Origin: Xanthomonas sp.
GTDB lineage: Bacteria > Pseudomonadota > Gammaproteobacteria > Xanthomonadales > Xanthomonadaceae
Direction of reading: 5' to 3'
Assembly (NCBI RefSeq): GCF_017163755.1
Contig: NZ_JAFIWC010000012.1
Span: 82,167-146,166, forward strand
DNA: 64,000 nucleotides
The translations under genes and the position numbers were made by a program. This document shows, piece after piece, positions 10,600 through 19,145 of this stretch (position 1 is the first letter of the stretch; each line of letters begins with the position of its first letter). The notes under the pieces are model-generated. The model saw only the letters and a list, made by a program, of their open reading frames with translations. It was not told the origin of the DNA and searched no databases.

Positions 10600-12669
10600 T
10601 CAGGCTTCAGGATAGCCAAGCCGCACCGCCACCGGGGTGAGCAGGGCGAAGGCCGCGCCCAGCTCGCCGGCATAGGCGCGCCAGCGGCCGGCGGGCAGGC
10701 GCGCCGCGCCGAGCGTGGGCAGGGTCGGGAACGGCACGCCGAAGGCGTCCTGCAGCGCCGCCGCCAGCGCGGCCGGATCGGCATCGATGCCGTCCAGGCG
10801 CAACAGCCGGTGCGGATACAGGTCCTGCTCGTGCAGCTGCGCGACCTGCGCCAGCACCGCCGCCAGCCAGCGCGCGCCGTCCTGCGGCGAGGCCAGTCCC
10901 AGCGGCGCCGGCGAGCCGTAGGCCAACCAGTCCAGCAGCATGTCGCGCGGATCGCGCAGCGCGACCAGCAACCGCCCTTCCGGCAGCTGCGGGCGCAGCG
11001 CGAGCAGCAGCACGTTGTCCCACCACAGCAGCCAGTCGACGATATTGCCCTCGTCGATGCCGCGCGCCGGCAGCTGCGCGCGCCATTCGGCGACCAGCGT
11101 GGCGGCGTCCAGGTCGCCGGCCGCCAGCTCGGCGATGGTCCGGTAGCGCTGGAACGCGTCGACCGGCGGCTGCGTGCCGAAGCGGTCGCCGCGCAGCACG
11201 CGGCTGGCCGCGCCCATCACCGCGACCACCCGCTCCACGCCGCTACCCGGCGCGCCCCAGACGAACAGCGGCCGCGCCCGGACCTGCGGGTCCACCGCCG
11301 CCAGCGCCGGCCACTGGGTCAGAGTCGGCCCCGGCGGCGGCAGCGGCAGCCGGTGCGGCAGCTGTTCCTGCTGGAACTGGATCCAGGTCGCCAGCGCGTC
11401 GGACGTGCGCCCGGCGCGATCCTGCACCGACGCCAGCCACGGCCGCAAGGTGGTGCGCTCGGCCTCGGGCAGGCGCGCGATCAGGCCCTGCACGTGCGCG
11501 ATGGCCGCGTCGGCATCGCGCGCCAGCAGCGCCTCGACGATGCGCTGCTCGGCGCTGCTGCGGCCCGGTTCCAGCGCCACGATGCGCCGCGCCACCGCCT
11601 CGGCCTGCGCATCCTCGCCGGCCATCTCGTGCACCCGCAGCTGCGCCTCCAGCGCCGGCACGTGCGCCGGCATCGCCGCCTGCCAGCGCTCGATCAGCGC
11701 GCGCGCCTCGGCGCCGCCGACCGGCTCCACCGCCAGCCGCGCCAGCCACAGGTCGTGCTCGCCCGGCGCGGTGGCCAGCGCCGCTTCCAGCGTGGCGCGG
11801 GCATCGTCGACCGCGCCGAGCCGTTCCCAGGCGATCAGCGCGGCGTGCAGCGTGCGCCGGTCGGCCGGCCAGGCGCCGAGGGCGCGGCGCAGGTGCGGCA
11901 GCGCGTCGGCCGGGCGCCCGGCCTGCAGTTCGTATTCGCCGGCCAGGCGGCGCATGCCGGGGGTATCGCCGGCCGGATCGGCCAGCACCGCCGCCAGCGC
12001 CGCGATCGCGTCGTCGAGCCGGCCCTGGCGCTGCGCCAGCTGCGCGATCAGCGCGTGCAGCGCGCTCGCGCCCGGCGTCAGCTCGGTGACCCGGCGCAAT
12101 GCGGTTTCGGCGAAGGCCAGATGCCCCTTCTCCAGATAGGCGAAGCCCAGCGCATACAGCAGCCGCGGATCGTCCGGCAGGCGCTTGCTGGCGTGCGAGA
12201 GCAGGCTCAGCGCGCGGTCGGCGTCGCCACGGCGCAATGCCAGCATGCCGTCGAGCGCGAGCAGCTGCGGGTGTTCGGGCGCCAGCCGCGCGGCGGTGCG
12301 GCTGAGCCGTTCGGCCTCGTCCAGGTCGCCGCGGCCCAGCGCCAGCTGGCCGCGCATCACGTAGGCCAGGAATTGGTTGGGATCGAGCTGCGCGCTGCGC
12401 GCCAGCGCGTCCTCGGCCTGGGCCAGGTCGCGGCCGCCGAGCAGCATGCCGGCGCGCAGCAGGTGCAGGCTGGCGTCTTCCGGCGCCAGCGCAATCGCCT
12501 GTTCGATGCTGCGCAGCGCGGCATCGCCGTCTCCGCGCTGCTGCTGCGCCAGCGCCAGCCAGCGCTGCGCCTGCGGGTCGTCGGCGGCCTGCGCCACCCA
12601 GGCCTGCGCCAGGCTCAGGGCTTCATCGTTCGCCTGGCGGCGCAGCGCATCGAGGATTGGGGCTTGCAT
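10600..12669 (-). CDS. TPR-repeat protein with C-terminal sulfotransferase-like domain
   Basis: 689 residues. The first 420 or so are Ala/Leu-rich helical repeats with TPR spacing (for example LAWVAQAADDPQAQRWLALA-type units of about 34 residues). The last 230 contain PLFVWGAPGSG, resembling the PSB loop that binds the PAPS 5'-phosphate in sulfotransferases, then LRPQLPEGRLLVALRDPRDMLLDWLAYG, matching the RDPRD-type 3'-phosphate motif. Bacterial TPR-sulfotransferase fusions are common but their acceptors are mostly unknown. The start is uncertain: ATG 12669 is preferred, another lies at 12690. It is followed by the PEBP gene. Confidence 0.78.
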   Translation of the reverse strand: MQAPILDALRRQANDEALSLAQAWVAQAADDPQAQRWLALAQQQRGDGDAALRSIEQAIALAPEDASLHLLRAGMLLGGRDLAQAEDALARSAQLDPNQFLAYVMRGQLALGRGDLDEAERLSRTAARLAPEHPQLLALDGMLALRRGDADRALSLLSHASKRLPDDPRLLYALGFAYLEKGHLAFAETALRRVTELTPGASALHALIAQLAQRQGRLDDAIAALAAVLADPAGDTPGMRRLAGEYELQAGRPADALPHLRRALGAWPADRRTLHAALIAWERLGAVDDARATLEAALATAPGEHDLWLARLAVEPVGGAEARALIERWQAAMPAHVPALEAQLRVHEMAGEDAQAEAVARRIVALEPGRSSAEQRIVEALLARDADAAIAHVQGLIARLPEAERTTLRPWLASVQDRAGRTSDALATWIQFQQEQLPHRLPLPPPGPTLTQWPALAAVDPQVRARPLFVWGAPGSGVERVVAVMGAASRVLRGDRFGTQPPVDAFQRYRTIAELAAGDLDAATLVAEWRAQLPARGIDEGNIVDWLLWWDNVLLLALRPQLPEGRLLVALRDPRDMLLDWLAYGSPAPLGLASPQDGARWLAAVLAQVAQLHEQDLYPHRLLRLDGIDADPAALAAALQDAFGVPFPTLPTLGAARLPAGRWRAYAGELGAAFALLTPVAVRLGYPEA

Positions 12670-12712
12670 GGAGGGTCCGGCTCTGGGCAAACCGGCATTG
12701 TAGCGGGCCGGC

Positions 12713-13711
12713 TCAGGCGGGCAGCACGCCGCTCAGCCGCTCGGCCACCCAGCGTTCGGCGAAGCCGTCGCCGCGCGCGTTCTCGATGAAGCCGCAGTGC
12801 CCGCCCCAGCGCGCGATGTCCAGCCGCGCCTGCGCCGGCAGCTCCCAGGCGCGGAAGTCCTCCAGCGGGATCACCGGGTCGTCCTCGGCCATCAGGATGT
12901 CGGCCGGCACCGCCAGCTCGCGCAGCCGCGCGCCGGCGATCGAGTAGCTGTCGAAGTACGCATCGAGGCTGGCGAAACCGGCGTGGCGCTCGGCCAACCA
13001 GGCCATCAGCCCGCGCATGTCCAGCGCCAGGGTGGCGTCGTCGTAGCCGTGCCGCTCGGGGAACAGCTCGCGCTTGCGCAGCAGCGACTCGCGCCACTTG
13101 CGGCGGAAATACCAGTCGTAGAACTGCGGGCCGTTCTCGATCCGCTGCATCGTGGTGGCCGGGTCCAGCAGCGGGCACACCGCGGCCACGCGCTGCAGCG
13201 GCAGCCCGGCGGCGGGCGCGCGCAGGGCCAGGCGCAGGGCGAAGTTGCCGCCGAGCGAATAGCCGGCGGCCAGCAGCACCGGTGCCGGGAAGCGCCGCCA
13301 CAGGTCGCAGGCGGCGTTGACCACCTCGTCCAAGCGCTCGGAATGGAACAGGTCCACGTTGAGGTGGTGAGTGCCGCCGTGGTCGCGGAAATTGAGCCGG
13401 AACACCTGATAGCCGCGCGCCAGCAGCTGCGCCGCGGTCAGCCGCATGTAGCCCGAATCGGAGCTGCCTTCCCAGCCGTGCAGCAGCAGCACGGTGCCGC
13501 GCGGGGCGGCGCCGGCCGGCACGCTGAGCCAGCCCTGCAGGCGCACGCCGTCGCCGCCGTCGAGGATGTGTTCGCTGGTGGCCGCGCCGCTGGCGGCGAG
13601 CAACTGCTCGCCGCGGCGGCGGCGCAGCGCGCTGGACCCGATCACCGACTGTACGTGCGGATTGCGCAGCCAACGCGGGGGGAGGTAGTCGGCGGCCATC
13701 ATCATCGGCAT
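12713..13711 (-). CDS. YheT-family alpha/beta hydrolase
   Basis: A 332-residue hydrolase of the YheT/EMB8 group. It has the oxyanion region LLLHGWEGSSDSGYMRL, nucleophile elbow GYSLGGNFALRLA with the catalytic Ser, an acid in ILMAEDDPVIP and His in RWGGHCGFIEN. Substrates of this family are poorly defined, probably lipid esters. The start falls in a cluster of four in-frame ATGs (13711, 13705, 13702, 13699) with weak ribosome sites, so the N-terminus is uncertain by a few residues. It sits 61 bases downstream of the acyltransferase gene and may be cotranscribed. Confidence 0.9.
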   Translation of the reverse strand: MPMMMAADYLPPRWLRNPHVQSVIGSSALRRRRGEQLLAASGAATSEHILDGGDGVRLQGWLSVPAGAAPRGTVLLLHGWEGSSDSGYMRLTAAQLLARGYQVFRLNFRDHGGTHHLNVDLFHSERLDEVVNAACDLWRRFPAPVLLAAGYSLGGNFALRLALRAPAAGLPLQRVAAVCPLLDPATTMQRIENGPQFYDWYFRRKWRESLLRKRELFPERHGYDDATLALDMRGLMAWLAERHAGFASLDAYFDSYSIAGARLRELAVPADILMAEDDPVIPLEDFRAWELPAQARLDIARWGGHCGFIENARGDGFAERWVAERLSGVLPA

Positions 13712-13772
13712 GGAGCTTGCGCCGCGCGATTGGAGCAATACTTCAAATCGCCTGGGCCGCAGTGTTCCACGT

Positions 13773-14567
13773 TCAGCGTTGCGCCATCGCCGCGACGATG
13801 CGCGCACGCGAGATCTCGGCGATGCGCCGGCGCCCTTCCACGTCCTGCAGCCGGATCGGCTCCAGGAAGTGCACCTCGGCCACGCGTCCCGGCTCGCCGA
13901 GCAGGCGCAGGAAATTGGCGAAGAAGCTCTCGCCCGGGCCGAACGCGACCACGGCCTGCGCCGAGCCGCCGGCGCCGTAGCGCAGCGCCACCGGCTGCAC
14001 CGCGACCTCGGCCTCCACCGCGGCCTGGAAGATGCGCGCATGGAACGGGCCGACCTCGCGGCCGCCGCGGGTGCGCCCTTCCGGGAACACGCCGACCGAG
14101 CGGCCGGCGCGCAGCCGCTCCACCATCGCCTGCAGCACCCCGCCCAGCGACTCGGTGCTGCCGCGCTGGTGGAAGATGGTCTGCCCGCGCGCGGCCAGCC
14201 AGCCGACCAGCGGCCAGCCAGCGATCTCGCGCTTGGCGACGAAACCCATCATGCGCTGGCTGTGCAGCAGGGTGATGTCGATCCAGCTGACGTGGTTGGC
14301 GACGAACAGCACCGGGTTGGGCAGCGGCGTGCCGACGCGGCGCACGCGGAAGCCGAAGATGCGCACCAGCCAGGTCGACCACCAGCACACGGTGCGGTCG
14401 CCGAACGACTCGGCGCCGGCGCGGCCCGGCGACAGCGCCATGCACGCCAGCAGGACAGGCAGCGCCACGAACACGTGCAGCGCCAGCAGCGGAAGGCGAT
14501 AGCCGTAACGCACCCAGCGCAGCGCCCCGCCGCTGGGGCGCGTGGCGGGTGGGGAGAACTCGCTCAT
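13773..14567 (-). CDS. 1-acyl-sn-glycerol-3-phosphate acyltransferase family protein
   Basis: 264 residues, a PlsC-type membrane acyltransferase in phospholipid or ornithine-lipid synthesis. The catalytic NHVSWID (HX4D) lies near residue 91, with VFPEGRTRGG (substrate-binding FPEGTRS-like) about 75 residues later. A hydrophobic N-terminal segment (LPLLALHVFVALPVLLACMAL) anchors it to the inner membrane. The variant FPEGRTR rather than FPEGTRS is a feature of the OlsA-like/short PlsC subgroup. Downstream is a hydrolase, upstream a hotdog thioesterase, together suggesting an acyl-lipid gene cluster. Exact substrate unknown. Confidence 0.9.
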   Translation of the reverse strand: MSEFSPPATRPSGGALRWVRYGYRLPLLALHVFVALPVLLACMALSPGRAGAESFGDRTVCWWSTWLVRIFGFRVRRVGTPLPNPVLFVANHVSWIDITLLHSQRMMGFVAKREIAGWPLVGWLAARGQTIFHQRGSTESLGGVLQAMVERLRAGRSVGVFPEGRTRGGREVGPFHARIFQAAVEAEVAVQPVALRYGAGGSAQAVVAFGPGESFFANFLRLLGEPGRVAEVHFLEPIRLQDVEGRRRIAEISRARIVAAMAQR

Positions 14568-14632
14568 GCGGACAAGGTACCGAAGCCGGGGACGGAAGCT
14601 GCCTATTGTGTCAGTCCCAAGACGGTTGTGGC

Positions 14633-15052
14633 TCAGCTGCGCGCGATCACCGCCAGGGTCAGCCGCGACACGCACACCGGCTTGCCGGCGGCATCGTCGA
14701 TCCGGATCTCCCAGACCTGGGTGGTGCGGCCCACATGCAGCGGGCGCGCGGTACCGGTGACGCTGCCCTCGCGCACGGCGCGCAGGTGGTTGGCGTTGAT
14801 CTCCAGGCCCACGCAGACCAGGCCCGGCGCCACGGACAGGTTGCCGGCGCTGCTGCCCAGGGTCTCGGCCAGCGCCACCGACGCGCCGCCGTGCAGCAGG
14901 CCGTAGGGCTGGAGCGTGCGCGCATCGACCGGCATGGTCGCGCGCAGCCAGTCCGGCCCGGCCTCGGTGAAGACGATGCCCAGCTGCTCGATCAGGGTGC
15001 CGCGCGCGGCGGCGTTGAGGGCGGCAAGATCGACGGGTTCGCGGAAGGCCAT
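14633..15052 (-). CDS. PaaI/YdiI-type hotdog thioesterase
   Basis: 139 residues, a single hotdog-fold acyl-CoA thioesterase. The core YGLLHGGASVALAETLGSSAGN has the HGG and the catalytic acid expected in the PaaI/EntH/MenI group. The C-terminal strand VGRTTQVWEIRIDDAAGKPVCVSRLTLAVI is typical. Its closest functional analogues hydrolyse aromatic or DHNA-CoA esters, but nothing nearby fixes the substrate. The start codon at 15052 gives MAFREPVDLAALN. It precedes the acyltransferase by 65 bases on the same strand. Confidence 0.88.
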   Translation of the reverse strand: MAFREPVDLAALNAAARGTLIEQLGIVFTEAGPDWLRATMPVDARTLQPYGLLHGGASVALAETLGSSAGNLSVAPGLVCVGLEINANHLRAVREGSVTGTARPLHVGRTTQVWEIRIDDAAGKPVCVSRLTLAVIARS

Positions 15053-15287
15053 GGCGCAGGGTCCGTGCAGGAAGAAGGCGCCAGCCTAGCGGCAAACCCC
15101 GCAGCGGGCGACGCAACGGGCCGTGGCGGCGCTACCGCCCTTCTGGCATCGCGCCGCGCCGCAGAACGTCCCGAACGCCAGCTTCAGCGGCTGGCCTGCA
15201 TCCAGCATCCGCGTTTGCACCGACAGTCCCGTGCACGCGCCGCCGCCTTTCCGGGTCCCGAGTCCCGGTCCCGAGTCCCGCCCACTT

Positions 15288-17291
15288 TTAAAGAATCGGC
15301 ACCAGCCCGGAGCCGAACGCCGTCAGCATCCGCACCAGCAGCCATTTCGGGCCGACGTTGACCTCGGGGAAGTCGCCGACCGCGCTGTAGCAGCGGTGGA
15401 AGCCGGGATCGCGCCGGGTCAGCGGCGCCGGGCAGTCCGGACCAGGCTGGAATTCGTAGTTGGTGGCATAGCGCCATGGCCAGAAATCCAGCACCGGCAA
15501 CGCCTCCGACGCCTTGCCCAGGCTGTAGTTCAACCCCGACAGCACCGGCGGCTTGGTCCGCGGCGCCACCGTCCACGAGTTGGACGGCTCGATGTCGCGC
15601 AGGATACTGGCGGCCAGTACCTGCGCGAACGCCGGGTCGTCGATGATCACCGCGCCTTCGGTGTTGTAGTTCTCGCTGCGCGGATCGAAGTTGTGGGTGC
15701 CGATCACCGCGATGCGCCGGTCCACCACCAGCGACTTGGCATGCAGGCCCATGCGCGCGCCCTCGCGGGTCACCGGCAACGGGCGGTTGGCCGCCTGGCG
15801 GCTGAGGAACGACGGGCGCGTCTCCGTGCGCAGCACGCGGCGGTCGACCTGGCTGCCGTCGTTGCGCCGCCCGCTGCCGCTGGGACCGCCGCTGTTGCCG
15901 CTGCCGCTGCCGAGCATGCTGGAACGGCCGGCGGCGCTGCCGCCGATCAGCGGGTTGCGGCCGCCGTCGTCGACACCGGCGTCGGGATCCATTTGCAACG
16001 GCGACGGCAGCAGGTTGGCGTAGTCCACCGGCGCGTCCAGCGGAAACGGCTTGTATTCGTAGATGTCGAAGCCCAGTTCGCGCAGGTTGCGCCGCTTGTA
16101 CTTGTACGACAGCGCATACACCACCGGGTTGTCGGTGGAGGCCAGGCTGTTGGTGGCGACGATGATCGTCGGCGGCGTCGGCCGCTTGCGCAGTTCGCGG
16201 AACAGCGCCTGCGCCGGGTCCGACAGCACCAGGTACGGCGTCTGCAGGATGATCTCGCGCTGCGCGCCGGTGATCAGGCTGACCCGCTTGGGCACGATCG
16301 CCGCCACCGCTTCCTTGGACGGCGCATCGCGCCGGTGCTTCTGCGGCGGATCGGCGGCGTAGCTGACGTTGCGCACCGGCAACGCCGGGCGCACGAAGGC
16401 GTCTTCGACAAAGGCCGGATCGGAGGCTTCGGCGCTGACCCGCTGCACGCGCTCCGGGCGCTGGAAGCGCGCCGGCGGCATCGGCGGCACGCCCTCGCGC
16501 AGCAGCAGCTTGCCCACGTCGTTGAGCCGCGCCACCGGCACGCTGCGCCGCGCCGTCCAGTAGGCATCGAAGCTGGCCGCCATCTCGCGCGCCACCGGAC
16601 CGGCGACCAGCACGTCGCGGTCGCGGAAGTTGTACTCGGCATCCCAATCGTAATAGTCGTCCTGGTAGTTGCGCCCGCCGACCACGCCCAGCGCGTCGTC
16701 CACCACCAGCATCTTGTTGTGCATGCGCTGGTTGAAGCGGCGGAAACAGCACACCACGCTGGCGGCGTAATGGAAATAATTGGGCTTGGCCAGGCCGAAG
16801 GTGGGGTTGTAGACGCGCAACGAGAAGTTCTGGTGCGCGCCGGCCAGCGCGCCGAGGATCTGCAGGTCCGGGATCGCCGACAGCTGGTCGATCAGCACCC
16901 GCACCTTGACCCCGCGCCGCGCCGCGGCGAGCAGTTCGTCGATCACCAGCCGCGCGCTGTCGTCCTTGTCGAAGATGTAGGTCTGCAGGTCGATGCTGCG
17001 GCTGGCGCTGCGGATCAGGTTCAGCCGCGCCACCAGCGCTTCCTCGCCGTGGTCGAGGATGGTCGCGTAGTGCTGCGGCGCCGCTGCGCTCGACTGGCCG
17101 AACGCCTGCCCGCCCAGCGCGCGCAACGGCGAATCCAGCGCGCAGTTGTCGCGCTGGCTGCATTCGACCCGGGTCTCGCGCGCCGCTTCGGCGACCGCGA
17201 CCGCGCGGCCCTTGTCGGCCTGCGACAGGCTCGCGCAGCCGCTGCCCAGCAACACCGTTGCCAGCGCCAGGAAACGCCATAGGAATGTCAC
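15288..17291 (-). CDS. Phospholipase-D-like lipoprotein (cardiolipin-synthase family)
   Basis: 667 residues. The N-terminus FLWRFLALATVLLGSGCAS is a lipoprotein signal with Cys at the lipobox. Two HKD motifs mark the PLD superfamily: HNKMLVVDDALGVVGGRN near residue 187 and HAKSLVVDRRIAVIGTHN near residue 515. Between them a low-complexity Gly/Ser insert (GSAAGRSSMLGSGSGNSGG) is unusual. Such proteins make or hydrolyse phospholipids at the membrane surface. I chose the GTG at 17291 because its GTGA overlaps the yceI stop codon, the hallmark of translational coupling, and because it places the signal peptide at the N-terminus. Confidence 0.88.
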   Translation of the reverse strand: MTFLWRFLALATVLLGSGCASLSQADKGRAVAVAEAARETRVECSQRDNCALDSPLRALGGQAFGQSSAAAPQHYATILDHGEEALVARLNLIRSASRSIDLQTYIFDKDDSARLVIDELLAAARRGVKVRVLIDQLSAIPDLQILGALAGAHQNFSLRVYNPTFGLAKPNYFHYAASVVCCFRRFNQRMHNKMLVVDDALGVVGGRNYQDDYYDWDAEYNFRDRDVLVAGPVAREMAASFDAYWTARRSVPVARLNDVGKLLLREGVPPMPPARFQRPERVQRVSAEASDPAFVEDAFVRPALPVRNVSYAADPPQKHRRDAPSKEAVAAIVPKRVSLITGAQREIILQTPYLVLSDPAQALFRELRKRPTPPTIIVATNSLASTDNPVVYALSYKYKRRNLRELGFDIYEYKPFPLDAPVDYANLLPSPLQMDPDAGVDDGGRNPLIGGSAAGRSSMLGSGSGNSGGPSGSGRRNDGSQVDRRVLRTETRPSFLSRQAANRPLPVTREGARMGLHAKSLVVDRRIAVIGTHNFDPRSENYNTEGAVIIDDPAFAQVLAASILRDIEPSNSWTVAPRTKPPVLSGLNYSLGKASEALPVLDFWPWRYATNYEFQPGPDCPAPLTRRDPGFHRCYSAVGDFPEVNVGPKWLLVRMLTAFGSGLVPIL

Positions 17292-17902
17292 GGAGCGGCA
17301 GCTCCGGTGAGGCGTGCGCGCAGCACGAAGGTGACCCGATCGCTCAAGGCCAGATCCCACTTGTCCATTCCATACCGTCCACGCAGTACCGTACCGCGGC
17401 TGATCGCGTCGCAATCATAGCCTGCGCGCGCGCATCCCGCCGGCATCAGGGTCAGCGTTTCCTGGTGGCTGATACCGCGGATGTTCAGGGTGCCGACCAC
17501 CGCGCCGCCGCTGTTGAGCACGCCCGGCGCGAACGGCTGCGAGTCGAAGCTGAGCTCGGGATAGCGCGCGACATCGAAGAAGTCCTCGCCGCGCATCCAC
17601 GCGGTGTAGCGCGGTTTGCCGGGGATCTCCACGTAGGCGCTGAACACCCGCAGATGCACCTGGTGGCGTCCGTCCGGCAGGATCTCCACGCTGCCTTCGA
17701 AGCGCGGAAAGAAGCCCTCGATGCGCTGCCCGAAGCGGGTGCGTATCTCGAAGCCGAAGCGCGACTGCGCCGGGTCGAACAGGTGCTCCACGCGCGGCGC
17801 GGGCGCCGCGGCCTGGGCGCCGGCGGTGGACGCCGGCAGCAGCAGGAACAGCATCCAGGCGCACAGCGCCTGGTGCCGGTGCGTTCGGCGCGGGCCGATC
17901 AA
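17288..17902 (-). CDS. YceI-family periplasmic lipocalin-like protein
   Basis: About 204 residues. A signal peptide (HQALCAWMLFLLLPASTAGAQA) precedes a YceI-type beta barrel that binds isoprenoid-like lipids in known members. Family marks are FDPAQSRFGFEIRTRFGQRIEGFFPRFEG and DVARYPELSFDS near the middle. The start is a judgement: TTG at 17902 overlaps the sixA stop (TTGA), GTG 17908 and ATG 17854 are alternatives. Its stop TGA overlaps the GTG of the PLD-like gene. Location with a lipid-active lipoprotein suggests a role in envelope lipids; this is inference. Confidence 0.85.
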   Translation of the reverse strand: MIGPRRTHRHQALCAWMLFLLLPASTAGAQAAAPAPRVEHLFDPAQSRFGFEIRTRFGQRIEGFFPRFEGSVEILPDGRHQVHLRVFSAYVEIPGKPRYTAWMRGEDFFDVARYPELSFDSQPFAPGVLNSGGAVVGTLNIRGISHQETLTLMPAGCARAGYDCDAISRGTVLRGRYGMDKWDLALSDRVTFVLRARLTGAAAP

Positions 17903-18390
17903 GGCCACCAGAAGGCGGTCAGGCGCGCGATGCCCGGTTCGATCGCGGCCTCCTGCGGCAGCGCGAGCACCACCACGCTGGCGGTGGGCATGCCGCGGTA
18001 GTCGCCGGACTGGCCGCTGTGCATCAGCGCCGCCAGCCGCTCCAGGCCTGGATTGTGGCCGACCAGCAGCAGGCGCTCGACCTCGCGGTGGCTGTCGAGC
18101 AGGTCGGCCAGGGTGCCGGAGGTGGCCTCGTAGATCCGCGGCTCCAGCCGCTGTTCGACGTAGCCGGTCGAGCCGAGCACCGCCTCCAGGGTCTCGCGCG
18201 AGCGCCGCGCCGGCGAGCACAGCACGCGGTCGGGCACCAGCCTGTGCTCGAGCAGCCAGCGCCCGGCGGCCTCGGCCTCGGCCAGCCCGTGCGGCGACAG
18301 CGGCCGGTCGAAATCGGCCTGGCCGGTCGCGGCCGGCTCGGCGTGGGCGTGGCGCAGCAGGATCAGTTCACGGACAGGAGTGGTCATCAT
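17899..18390 (-). CDS. sixA: SixA-type phosphohistidine phosphatase
   Basis: 163 residues, a small histidine phosphatase. The catalytic signature ELILLRHAHAEP (RHG-type motif, here RHA) is at the N-terminus, the second histidine in LLLVGHNPGLE, and RVLCSPARRSRETLE carries the conserved arginine. E. coli SixA dephosphorylates the NPr protein of the nitrogen phosphotransfer system and earlier work tied it to ArcB. The ATG at 18390 shares its A with the parA stop (TGATG), so it is coupled to parA. Partner in this organism unknown. Confidence 0.88.
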   Translation of the reverse strand: MMTTPVRELILLRHAHAEPAATGQADFDRPLSPHGLAEAEAAGRWLLEHRLVPDRVLCSPARRSRETLEAVLGSTGYVEQRLEPRIYEATSGTLADLLDSHREVERLLLVGHNPGLERLAALMHSGQSGDYRGMPTASVVVLALPQEAAIEPGIARLTAFWWP

Positions 18391-19022
18391 CAAGCCTTCT
18401 TCAGCCATTTCAGCAGCGGTTCCCAGTCTTGCTGGTGGTCGCGGATCTGCGCGGAGCGGTAGTCGAACAGGCTGCGTCCCAGCCCCACCAGCACCACGTA
18501 GGCCTGGGTGTCGCGCAGCTGCGCCAGCACCGGGTACGGCCAGGCGCCGAGCATCTCCACCGCCTGCTGGGTGGCATGGGTCCATGGCTTGCTGCGATTG
18601 ATCACCAGGCCCACCGGCAGCTTGCGCTGGTGCACCCGCGGCACCTTGGCCAGGGTATTGAGGAAGCCGACCGTGGCCTCGATGTCCAGCGCCGAGGGCA
18701 TCACCGGCACCACCACCGCATCGGCGTGGTCCAGGAACAGGGCCAGGTCCTCGGCCATCGCGCCGGCCGCCGCGTCGACGATCACCCGCTGGGTGTCGTC
18801 GGGCAGGGTGGCGCGCCAGTTGCGTTTGCGGCTGGCGTCGATCGGCAGCACCGCGCTTTCCAGGCCGGCGCGGCGTTCGGCCCAGCGGGTGGACGACCCC
18901 TGCGGATCGGCATCGGCCAGCACCGTGCGCTTGCCCGCCAGCGCGTAGTACGCGGCCAGGTGCGTGGCTACCGTGGTCTTGCCGACGCCGCCTTTGGAGC
19001 CGGCTACCAGGATCGTCTTCAT
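18390..19022 (-). CDS. Orphan ParA/MinD-type ATPase
   Basis: 210 residues. Deviant Walker [21 protein letters not shown] near residue 8, DADPQGSS switch I, and VIVDAAAG Walker B. No ParB and no centromere-like repeats lie nearby, so it is not a plasmid or chromosome partition gene in the usual sense; similar orphans position protein complexes or act as maturation factors. It is first in a four-gene coupled operon (parA-sixA-yceI-pld) and divergent, by 123 bases, from a Ycf46-type ATPase. Confidence 0.88.
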   Translation of the reverse strand: MKTILVAGSKGGVGKTTVATHLAAYYALAGKRTVLADADPQGSSTRWAERRAGLESAVLPIDASRKRNWRATLPDDTQRVIVDAAAGAMAEDLALFLDHADAVVVPVMPSALDIEATVGFLNTLAKVPRVHQRKLPVGLVINRSKPWTHATQQAVEMLGAWPYPVLAQLRDTQAYVVLVGLGRSLFDYRSAQIRDHQQDWEPLLKWLKKA

Positions 19023-19145
19023 GCGCGCCTCGCTTCCGGGGAAGAGGCCGCAGCGTACACCGCCCCCTGGCCGGCCGGTAGTCAATGCGTAGTCAAGCGA
19101 CCGGGCGCATTGCTATCGTGGCGTCCCCACGGCAACGGACCGCCC

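Noticed and set aside
18390..19022. ParA as evidence for a plasmid or integrated element
   Set aside because: No ParB, centromere repeats, replication or transfer genes nearby; the neighbours are chromosomal housekeeping genes.
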